A stretch of DNA of 64,000 bases from Maribacter dokdonensis DSW-8 (GTDB lineage: Bacteria > Bacteroidota > Bacteroidia > Flavobacteriales > Flavobacteriaceae): NCBI RefSeq assembly GCF_001447995.1, contig NZ_LDPE01000002.1, positions 744,001-808,000 of the forward strand. Reading direction: 5' to 3'. Both the position numbers and the translations under genes were made by a program. Below, piece by piece: positions 17,787-24,698 of this stretch (positions are counted from its first letter, which is position 1; the number at the start of each line of letters is the position of its first letter). The notes beneath the pieces are model-generated. The model saw only the letters and a list, made by a program, of their open reading frames with translations, was not told where the DNA came from and searched no databases.

Positions 17787-18131
17787 ATGAAACCTGAAAA
17801 TGAGAATTTTTTTGAAAGAGTATATCAGGTGGCACGGTTAATTCCTGAAGGTAGGGTAACTTCCTATGGTGCCATTGCCAAATATTTAGGTGCGGCACGT
17901 AGTGCAAGAATGGTAGGTTGGGCAATGAACGCATCTCACACTATGGATGATATACCTGCACATAGGGTCGTCAATAAGGCTGGGATATTAACCGGAAAAC
18001 ACCATTTTGACGGCACCAACCTTATGCAACAATTGTTAGAGGCAGAAGGTGTTCAAATTAAAGATCTGCAAATAGTGGATTTGGATAAACATTTCTGGGA
18101 TCCGTTTACTGAGCTTAAAGCAGAATTGTAA
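17787..18131 (+). CDS. Alkyltransferase-like (ATL) DNA-repair protein
   Basis: A 114-residue protein with the DNA-binding fold of O6-alkylguanine-DNA alkyltransferase: FFERVYQVARLIPEGRVTSYGAIAKYLG is the winged helix, and SARMVGWAMNAS holds the arginine finger and Asn hinge. In active enzymes the alkyl acceptor lies in PCHRV; here the motif is PAHRVV with Ala58 in place of cysteine. This is therefore an alkyltransferase-like protein, which binds alkylated guanines and hands them to nucleotide excision repair without removing the alkyl group. Its size, lacking the N-terminal domain, also fits ATL proteins. The stop is 2 bases from the end of the convergent kinase gene. Confidence 0.88.
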   Translation: MKPENENFFERVYQVARLIPEGRVTSYGAIAKYLGAARSARMVGWAMNASHTMDDIPAHRVVNKAGILTGKHHFDGTNLMQQLLEAEGVQIKDLQIVDLDKHFWDPFTELKAEL

Positions 18132-18133
18132 TG

Positions 18134-19480
18134 CTATTGAAAGGTTAACGTAAACGTCGTTGTTTCATTTGATGTTACACGTATTGATCCCCCATGTAAA
18201 CGCATAATCTGTTTGCTTAAACTAAGCCCTATTCCGGTACCAGTACTTTTGGTCGTAAAAAAAGGAACAAAAACTTCATCTAACATTTCAGGAGAAATAC
18301 CAGGACCATTATCCGTTACGGTAATATATTTCTTGCCTTGTGGAGATTCACCTGCCGTGATCACTATTTTTCCTTCTTCTTGACCTTCTAACGCTTGTTG
18401 TGCATTTTTTCCCAGATTTAGGAGTATTTGGGTAAGTTGTTTTTCATCAATATACAGTTCTAGATCTTCAGGTTCTGCGATTACCTCAAGAGTGATGTCG
18501 TGCGCATTGGTATATTCTTGTAGTAGGAGGCGTACTTTTTCTAAAATTTTGGTCGCTGGTATTAGTTCCCTATCAGGTTCAGGTACACTTAAAAAAGTAC
18601 GGTAAGACTGTACAAAACTCATAAGGTCATTGCCCTGTTCTTTAATGACCTCTAGACCTTTGGCGGAATTCTTTATTTGTAGTTCTCCAAATTCTTCTGG
18701 GGTAGTCAGTTCATTTCCTTTCTTAAAGTATTTTAAAATAGATTCAGAAATAGAGGTTATTGGTGTAATGGTATTCATGATTTCATGTGTAAGTACACGT
18801 ATAAGTTTTGCCCAAGAATCTGTTTCTCTGTCATCCAATTCTTTTTGTATATCATGAACTACGACTAATAGTAATTGCTGTCCTTCAATGGAAATTGGGG
18901 TGCATTTTAACGTTAGCTCTTTTTTTCCTCGTTCATTGCCCAACGAATGTATGGTACTTTCAAACGGTTGTAGATTTTCAAACAAGCCATAAAGACCAGG
19001 GTCTATCTGCTTTAATTGTTTTACGTGGTTTAAAGGTCTGTAATTGAGCAAATCTTGCACCGTAGGGTTGGCGTAGAGAATGTGTCCTTTATTATTGACG
19101 GTAAAAATGCCTATATCCGCTTGTCGTAAAATCTCTTGGTAGTATTGTTCTTGCGCCTGTTTTTTAAGGTGAATATCTTGAATCATATTGTTTAACATAT
19201 TCAAACTATGGTTCAATTCTTCAATAGACTTTACGCTTAGTTTTTCGGGAAATCGTAGGGTGAAATCCTCATTTTTTATAGCATCAAAAAAATAGGCTAT
19301 TTTTCTATTCGTCTGGTTTACGTAATGTATAAGAGCGTACACTAACCCTATTAATACAAAGGTTAAAATAACACCGAGTAAATACTGTTCTTTAGAAAAA
19401 AGAAAAGCGGTACAAAGTGCACAAATAGCAATGAGAACAATGCGAAATACAAGTTGGTAGTATATGCTTTTGCTGACCAT
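18134..19480 (-). CDS. NtrB-like sensor histidine kinase
   Basis: A 448-residue membrane kinase. Two N-terminal helices (about 10-28 and 33-53) are followed by a HAMP-like linker and coil, then a PAS domain (residues about 115-215, ILRQADIGIFTVNNKGHILYANP). The HisKA helix has the variant RVLTHEIMNTITPI with His232 as phosphate acceptor, and the ATPase domain ends in VTDNGPGISPEML and GTGIGLSLSKQIM. The start overlaps the stop of the response-regulator gene by one base (TAATG), so translation is coupled. With the partner regulator it should control the divergent efflux genes. The almost absent periplasmic loop suggests it senses inside the membrane or the cytoplasm, for example envelope stress or a hydrophobic compound. 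Confidence 0.88.
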   Translation of the reverse strand: MVSKSIYYQLVFRIVLIAICALCTAFLFSKEQYLLGVILTFVLIGLVYALIHYVNQTNRKIAYFFDAIKNEDFTLRFPEKLSVKSIEELNHSLNMLNNMIQDIHLKKQAQEQYYQEILRQADIGIFTVNNKGHILYANPTVQDLLNYRPLNHVKQLKQIDPGLYGLFENLQPFESTIHSLGNERGKKELTLKCTPISIEGQQLLLVVVHDIQKELDDRETDSWAKLIRVLTHEIMNTITPITSISESILKYFKKGNELTTPEEFGELQIKNSAKGLEVIKEQGNDLMSFVQSYRTFLSVPEPDRELIPATKILEKVRLLLQEYTNAHDITLEVIAEPEDLELYIDEKQLTQILLNLGKNAQQALEGQEEGKIVITAGESPQGKKYITVTDNGPGISPEMLDEVFVPFFTTKSTGTGIGLSLSKQIMRLHGGSIRVTSNETTTFTLTFQ

Positions 19481-20844
19481 TATTTCCCTGATTTTTTAAG
19501 TTTATTGTAAAGTGTTTGTCTGGAAATACCCAATTGGTCCGCTGCGGCACTGTAATTACCGTCATTGTCGTTAAGGGCTTTGGTTATCATCAATAATTCC
19601 ATTTCTTCAAGGGTTTTTGGTCCGGCTTCCATTGCAACGGCTGGTTTTGCGTCCAATAAAAAATCTGTTGGTTTTAGTACATTTCCTTCAGATAAGATTA
19701 CGGCACGTTCCATAGTGTGTAGAAGTTCTCTTACGTTTCCTGGCCATGGGTAGGTTATTAGTTTTTCTTGTGCAGTTTGGTTTATTTTTAAACTTGGTTT
19801 ACCATATTTGTGGGCATATTTTTTTAGAAAATAATCTGCCAAAACCAAAACGTCATTATCACGATCGCGCAATGCAGGCACCTGTACTTGAATGGTATTT
19901 ATTCTATATAACAGATCTTCTCTAAAAAGTCCGTCTGCCACCATTTGTTCTAAATTACAATTGGTTGCACATACCAATCTTATATCTACAGGTATGGGTT
20001 TGTTTGATCCTACCCGTACCACCACTCTGTTTTGTATGACCGATAATAATTTGGCTTGCATCTGCAAAGAAAGATTCCCTATTTCATCTAAGAACAAAGT
20101 ACCTCCATTAGCAGCTTCAAACTTACCGGCACGGTCATCTTTGGCATCTGTAAAGGAGCCTTTTACGTGGCCAAAAAGTTCGCTCTCAAATAAATTTTCG
20201 GAAATAGACCCCATATCCACAGAAATAAAAACCTCATTATTTCGGGCAGATGATTTATGAAGTTCTCTGGCTATAAGTTCCTTTCCAGTACCGTTCTCCC
20301 CGGTTACTAAAATATTTACATCGGTTTTGGCAACTTTCTGCACAAGGCTCAGTACACTATTAAGTGCTTTTGAATTACCAATGATGTAATTGGAATTCTG
20401 ATTGATGACCTGCTTAAGGTTGCTTTCTTTCTGTTTTAAGTGTTGTACTTCTTTCTGTGATTTTCTAAGCTCGTAGGCAGATTTAACCGTAGTTAAAAGT
20501 CGTTCGTTATTCCAAGGTTTCAATACAAAATCTGTTGCCCCTTCTTTAATGGCTTCTACTGCAAGCTCAACGGCACCATAAGCCGTCATCATAATAACTG
20601 ATATGTGCGGAGCCTTTTTCTTAATTTCTCGCAGCCAATACAATCCTTCGTTACCGGTATTCACTCCGGCAGAAAAATTCATATCCAATAATATGATATC
20701 TATTTCCTTAAGGTTGGGAAAAGATGAAAGTAAATTAGGGTTAGAAATGGTTTGTACACTTTTATATTCAAACTGTAATAGTATTTCTAATGCGCTGAGC
20801 ACGCTTTTGGTATCATCTATTACAAGAATCTTGGCATCGATCAT
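19480..20844 (-). CDS. NtrC-family sigma-54-dependent response regulator
   Basis: A 454-residue enhancer-binding activator. Receiver: DDT near the N-terminus, acceptor Asp54 in IILLDMNF, lysine in DFVLKPW. AAA+ domain: Walker A GENGTGK at 182-188, Walker B TLFLDEIGN, and the sigma-54 contact loop, normally GAFTGA, as GSFTDA at 229-234. The C-terminal Fis-type helix-turn-helix is YSAAADQLGISRQTLYNKL. It retains the Phe-Thr core of the loop, so it should activate sigma-54 promoters. It is divergent from the TolC gene across 202 bases that hold a candidate binding element and a -24/-12-like motif. The same element recurs within the permease array, so I propose this protein as its regulator. Confidence 0.93.
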   Translation of the reverse strand: MIDAKILVIDDTKSVLSALEILLQFEYKSVQTISNPNLLSSFPNLKEIDIILLDMNFSAGVNTGNEGLYWLREIKKKAPHISVIMMTAYGAVELAVEAIKEGATDFVLKPWNNERLLTTVKSAYELRKSQKEVQHLKQKESNLKQVINQNSNYIIGNSKALNSVLSLVQKVAKTDVNILVTGENGTGKELIARELHKSSARNNEVFISVDMGSISENLFESELFGHVKGSFTDAKDDRAGKFEAANGGTLFLDEIGNLSLQMQAKLLSVIQNRVVVRVGSNKPIPVDIRLVCATNCNLEQMVADGLFREDLLYRINTIQVQVPALRDRDNDVLVLADYFLKKYAHKYGKPSLKINQTAQEKLITYPWPGNVRELLHTMERAVILSEGNVLKPTDFLLDAKPAVAMEAGPKTLEEMELLMITKALNDNDGNYSAAADQLGISRQTLYNKLKKSGK

Positions 20845-20904
20845 GATTACATTCTTTTTAACTCATTTAAATCTACACATAGAAGTTTGTATTTTCATAT
20901 CACT

Positions 20905-20944
20905 GTAAAAAATTTTGACAATATCTGTACAACATTTTTACACT
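20905..20944 (+). promoter_or_regulatory. 40-bp upstream element, copy A (candidate NtrC-type enhancer)
   Basis: By hand alignment this matches 32069-32108 at 29 of 40 bases and 37190-37229 at 25 of 40. Shared parts include GTAAA, a GACA or TACA core, CTGTA and a closing TTTTACACT-like segment. Here part of it also forms an inverted repeat: TTTGACAATAT at 20914-20924 and ATATTGTCAAA at 20951-20961. It lies 61 bases before the promoter-like TGGCACG, a usual enhancer distance. Confidence 0.65.
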
Positions 20945-21005
20945 GATAAAATATTGTCAAATTTTATTACAAGTTAAATGCCTGCAAATCAATAATTTAA
21001 AATTA

Positions 21006-21020
21006 TGGCACGCATATAGT
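21006..21020 (+). promoter_or_regulatory. Sigma-54-like promoter motif before the TolC gene
   Basis: TGGCACG-CATA-TAGT: a perfect -24 half and a variant -12 half (TAGT for TTGC) at standard spacing. It lies 41 bases before the ATG. The same variant occurs before permease 6. Confidence 0.6.
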
Positions 21021-21046
21021 ATAGAGAATGGCATACCAATAAAGAA

Positions 21047-22399
21047 ATGAACAAGAAATTTAAAATAACGACACTTTTACTGCTGACCATTTGGGCATCT
21101 GTATTTGCTCAAGAAAGTTGGACATTAGATGAATGTGTTTCATATGCCTTAGCGCATAATTTACAGTTGAATGATTTTAAGTATACCAATCAATCTAATA
21201 AAGAAACCTATAGACAATCAGTTCGTAACTTGTTGCCATCGGTAAATGCATCATCTAGTTATCTTGTTAATTATGGTAGGGCAGAAGATCCTAATACGGG
21301 AACATTTGTAAATCAGGATTTCTACTCTAATAATTATTCATTGGAGTCCTCCATTGATTTGTTTCAGGGATTTCAAAAAATAAATGCCATTAAAGCATCT
21401 AAATTGTTGTTCAAAGCAACCAAAGAAGATGTATTGCAACAAAAATATTTACTGGCATTTAGGGTAATGCAAGCGTTCTATGATATTCAGTTTTTTGAAG
21501 GATTGGTAGCAATCTCAAAAGAACAATTAATGGTCTCGCAAACCAATTACAACTTGGTAGAAAAGCAGGTAGAATTAGGCTTAAAAGCCGGTGCCGATCT
21601 TTATGAGGCAGAGTCGTTACTATTGACCGATAAATTGAACGTAACACAAAGTGCCAATCAACTGGCGACGGCAAAATTAACCTTGATCCAAGAAATGAAC
21701 TTGGAGAATACCTCTGAAATTGAAATTACAAAAGAATTGCCGCAAGTGGTAACAGGTGCAATGGTTAACGAAATAAAATCTGATGCTGTTTACACCGAAG
21801 CTCGCGAGTTTTTACCATTGATAAAGGCACAGGAATTAAGAGCTAAAGCAGCAAGAAAACAGGTTGCGGTCTCCAGGGGAAGATTGTATCCGTCACTTTC
21901 TTTCTTTGCAGGAATTGGTACTGGGTATTTTGAAACTACGAGAGACACGCTTGGCAAAACCTTACCGTTTAGGCAACAATTTAGGGACAATACTTCGCAG
22001 TATATTGGGGTAAATTTAAGTGTGCCCATTAGTAACGGTTGGTCTGCACGATCACAGGTGAAGCAATCTAAAATAGAAAAGCTTCGTGCAGAGAATAATT
22101 TAAAGACACAAGAGCAAGAGTTGTTTCAAACCATTCAGCAATTAGTGCAAGATTATAATTCATTATTGGTAGAATTGGTGCAGAGCAACCAAAAAATGGA
22201 AGCGCAGAATTTAGCCTTTACCATTGCTCAAAAAAGATATGAAAAAGGACTGATAAATGCTTTAGAGCTTTTTACTGCCAAAAATTTATATGCTAGTGCA
22301 CAAAATGAGAATTTACAGGTAAAATTACGTTCAGAGATCAATAAAAGCACATTGGACTTTTACCGAGGACTACCAGTATTTAATATTGAAGCCAACTAA
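21047..22399 (+). CDS. TolC-family outer-membrane efflux protein
   Basis: A 450-residue exported protein (signal peptide MNKKFKITTLLLLTIWASVFAQ) of the TolC/OEP family. ESWTLDECVSYALAHNLQLND is the typical opening of a repeat unit, and the second unit begins around EFLPLIKAQELRAKAARKQVAVSRGRLYPSLSF. Long alpha-helical stretches (VEKQVELGLKAGADLYEAE; QKRYEKGLINALELFTAKN) are those of the periplasmic barrel. It would form the trimeric exit duct for the ABC pump encoded next door. It is the first gene of the cluster, preceded by a candidate enhancer and a sigma-54-like promoter, and followed 8 bases later by the adaptor reading frame. Confidence 0.93.
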   Translation: MNKKFKITTLLLLTIWASVFAQESWTLDECVSYALAHNLQLNDFKYTNQSNKETYRQSVRNLLPSVNASSSYLVNYGRAEDPNTGTFVNQDFYSNNYSLESSIDLFQGFQKINAIKASKLLFKATKEDVLQQKYLLAFRVMQAFYDIQFFEGLVAISKEQLMVSQTNYNLVEKQVELGLKAGADLYEAESLLLTDKLNVTQSANQLATAKLTLIQEMNLENTSEIEITKELPQVVTGAMVNEIKSDAVYTEAREFLPLIKAQELRAKAARKQVAVSRGRLYPSLSFFAGIGTGYFETTRDTLGKTLPFRQQFRDNTSQYIGVNLSVPISNGWSARSQVKQSKIEKLRAENNLKTQEQELFQTIQQLVQDYNSLLVELVQSNQKMEAQNLAFTIAQKRYEKGLINALELFTAKNLYASAQNENLQVKLRSEINKSTLDFYRGLPVFNIEAN

Positions 22400-22449
22400 A
22401 TTTTTATTTGGAACCAGCAACCAAAAACGAACAACGAACAAACGAACAA

Positions 22450-23709
22450 ATGATTACCATGGATATAAAATTAGAAAAGAAAAAAGGATTAAAACCAAAA
22501 CACTACGGTTACATTGCTCTGGGTGTATTGCTACTATTTGTAGGTTACCAACTGTTATTTGCCAGTTCGGTATCCACATTTAGAACCGAGAAAGATAAAC
22601 TTTCGGTTGCTGAGGTGTCTGCAGGAAAATTCGATGATTATATTACCATTAATGGTAACGTTGCGCCTATTGCAACTATTTATATGGATGCCTATGAAGG
22701 TGGTCGTGTAAGCGAAAAGTTAATAGAAGAAGGTGCTATGGTCAAAAAAGGCGATATCATCTTAAAGCTGGAAAACATGAATCTGTACGAACAGATTTTG
22801 GCGAGTGAAAGTAACCTGGCATTAAAGCAAAACGATTTAAGATCCACAAAATTGAATTTCGATTCTAGACAAGTAGAAGGTAGAAAGTCATTGGCAACGG
22901 CAAGTACAGATCTACAGCGGTTAAAGAGAAATTACGAACAGAACAAAGCGTTGTTCGATGAGGAATTAATATCTAGGGAAGCCTATCAACTATCAAAAGA
23001 AAACTATGAACTTTCTCAAAAGCAGCATGAAATTGTAAAGCTACAGACCGAGCAGGATGATGAGTTACGCGAAACTTCATTAAGAGGTCTGGATACAGAT
23101 TTGGCTCGTATGCAAAAAACATTGGGTATGGTGTACCAAAGGCTGGATCATTTAAATGTTCGCGCTCCTGCAGATGGTCAATTAGGATTTTTAGATGCTG
23201 AAATTGGTCAGAGTATTGCTCAAGGGCAGCGTATTGGGCAAATCAACGTGTTAACAGATTATAAAATAGAAGCAGATATAGATGAGCATTATATTGATCG
23301 CGTAAAAAGAGACCTTACTGCGGTTTTAGAGCGTAATGGCGCAGAATTTCCATTACGATTAAGAAAAGTATATCCAGAAGTTCGAAATGGTAGGTTCAAG
23401 GTAGATTTGGTATTTACGGATAATAAGCCAGAAACCATACGTTCAGGACAGAGCTACAATATTAAATTACAATTGGGAGAATCTAATGATGCGCTTTTAT
23501 TACCAAAAGGAAGCTTTTTTCAGAGTACCGGCGGTCAATGGATATTTGTACTAAATCCAGATGGCGGAGAAGCCATAAAAAGAAATATAAGAATAGGAAA
23601 ACAGAATTCTAGATACTATGAAGTATTGGAAGGCTTGGAACCAGGGGAAAAAGTAATAACTAGTAACTACGATAATTTCGGGGAAGCGGAAAGAATTGTA
23701 CTAAAATAG
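22450..23709 (+). CDS. HlyD/MacA-type periplasmic adaptor
   Basis: A 419-residue membrane-fusion protein linking the ABC permease to TolC. I take ATG 22450 as start (22459 is also possible); an in-frame TTG at 22408 would add 14 residues read from the AAC-rich intergenic spacer and is rejected. A single N-terminal membrane anchor (YGYIALGVLLLFVGYQLLF) precedes a lipoyl-like domain split by a long helical hairpin (SESNLALKQNDL to LDTDLARMQKTLG), then VRAPADGQLGFLDAEIGQ and beta-barrel regions. LEPGEKVITSNYDNFGEAERIVLK closes the membrane-proximal domain. The long hairpin fits docking on a TolC duct. Its neighbours fit a MacAB-TolC-type tripartite exporter. Confidence 0.92.
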   Translation: MITMDIKLEKKKGLKPKHYGYIALGVLLLFVGYQLLFASSVSTFRTEKDKLSVAEVSAGKFDDYITINGNVAPIATIYMDAYEGGRVSEKLIEEGAMVKKGDIILKLENMNLYEQILASESNLALKQNDLRSTKLNFDSRQVEGRKSLATASTDLQRLKRNYEQNKALFDEELISREAYQLSKENYELSQKQHEIVKLQTEQDDELRETSLRGLDTDLARMQKTLGMVYQRLDHLNVRAPADGQLGFLDAEIGQSIAQGQRIGQINVLTDYKIEADIDEHYIDRVKRDLTAVLERNGAEFPLRLRKVYPEVRNGRFKVDLVFTDNKPETIRSGQSYNIKLQLGESNDALLLPKGSFFQSTGGQWIFVLNPDGGEAIKRNIRIGKQNSRYYEVLEGLEPGEKVITSNYDNFGEAERIVLK

Positions 23710-23767
23710 CTTCGGCTCCGCTCAGCTACCTTAAGTGTTTGGTTTCGAACCCTGAGCGTAGTCGAAG
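23710..23767. repeat. Inverted copies of a flavobacterial GAGCG-AG-CGA repeat
   Basis: CTTCGGCTCCGCTCAG (23710-23725) and CTGAGCGTAGTCGAAG (23752-23767) pair at 14 of 16 positions, making a hairpin just after the adaptor stop. The same core recurs at 24589-24604, 47839-47851 and 55154-55169. It may also act as a weak terminator or mRNA-stabilising stem. Confidence 0.7.
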
Positions 23768-23855
23768 GGTAGAAAGTAGGAAAGAATTATCTTAAAATAA
23801 AACTGTCACATCAGAGAATTTTCGATGTCATTATAACAATCAAAAAGAAAGAAAC

Positions 23856-24551
23856 ATGATAACCATTACAAACCTAAAAAAGAGTTTTAGAACAGAAGAA
23901 GTAGAAACCTTGGCATTGAACAGTGTCAACCTAAAAGTAGAAGATGGCGAGTTTGTTGCCATTATGGGACCATCTGGCTGTGGTAAATCTACATTATTGA
24001 ACATCATTGGTATGTTGGACAACCCAACGGAGGGTAGCTACAATTTTGCAGGTAATGAAGTGGGAGGCTTAAAGGAGAGCGAGCGTACCCAACTGCGTAA
24101 GGGTAATTTAGGTTTTGTATTTCAGAGCTTTAATTTAATAGATGAGCTTACCGTTTTTGAAAACGTAGAGCTACCATTGATCTATTTAAAAATGGGAAAG
24201 GCAGAGCGTAAGGAGAAAGTAATGAAAGTGCTGGAACGTATGAAAATAGCACATAGGGAAAAACATTTTCCCCAGCAATTATCAGGTGGTCAGCAGCAAC
24301 GTGTGGCAATATCAAGAGCGGTGGTTACCAATCCGAAATTGATACTTGCCGATGAGCCAACTGGGAACTTGGATTCTAAAAACGGAATTGAAGTAATGAA
24401 CTTGTTGACAGAATTGAACCAAGAAGGAACCACAATAGTAATGGTAACACACTCGGACAGAGACTCACATTACGCGCATAGAGTTGTAAATCTATTCGAC
24501 GGTCAAATCGTAACTGAAAGTCAGAATAGGGCTATAGGTGCCATGATGTAA
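23856..24551 (+). CDS. ABC transporter ATPase (MacB/LolD type), first of two
   Basis: A 231-residue nucleotide-binding subunit that powers FtsX-type permeases. Walker A is GPSGCGKST at residues 38-46, the Q loop lies in GFVFQSFNLIDELTVFEN, the signature is LSGGQQQR near 143-150, Walker B is LILADEPTGNLD and the H loop is VTHSDRD. The INLIDELTVFENVELPL-type segment is typical of the MacB/LolD group, which works with mechanotransmitting permeases rather than carriers. It lies between adaptor and permease 1. The coding region is bracketed by inverted copies of a 16-base repeat (23710-23725 and 24589-24604). Permeases 1-9 carry no ATPase domain of their own, so this subunit probably serves many or all of them. 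Confidence 0.95.
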   Translation: MITITNLKKSFRTEEVETLALNSVNLKVEDGEFVAIMGPSGCGKSTLLNIIGMLDNPTEGSYNFAGNEVGGLKESERTQLRKGNLGFVFQSFNLIDELTVFENVELPLIYLKMGKAERKEKVMKVLERMKIAHREKHFPQQLSGGQQQRVAISRAVVTNPKLILADEPTGNLDSKNGIEVMNLLTELNQEGTTIVMVTHSDRDSHYAHRVVNLFDGQIVTESQNRAIGAMM

Positions 24552-24588
24552 GGGAGTTTATTCATCAATCAATCATTAATTCTGTTCA

Positions 24589-24604
24589 CTGAGCGGAGCC
24601 GAAG
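24589..24604. repeat. Single repeat arm, exact inverse of 23710-23725
   Basis: CTGAGCGGAGCCGAAG is the exact reverse complement of the 16-mer at 23710-23725, so the two copies flank the first ATPase gene. The rest of this 147-base gap is AAC-rich and shows no promoter-like motif. Confidence 0.75.
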
Positions 24605-24698
24605 TGAAGATTACTAATCGACCAACAAACCAAACCAACCAAACTTATCCCTTAATCACGGATAATTATTTAATCATCAGTCAATAAAAACGAGAGCC

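Noticed and set aside
22408..22449. TTG start for the adaptor protein
   Set aside because: The extra residues are translated from AAC-rich spacer; an ATG at 22450 or 22459 gives a normal membrane anchor.
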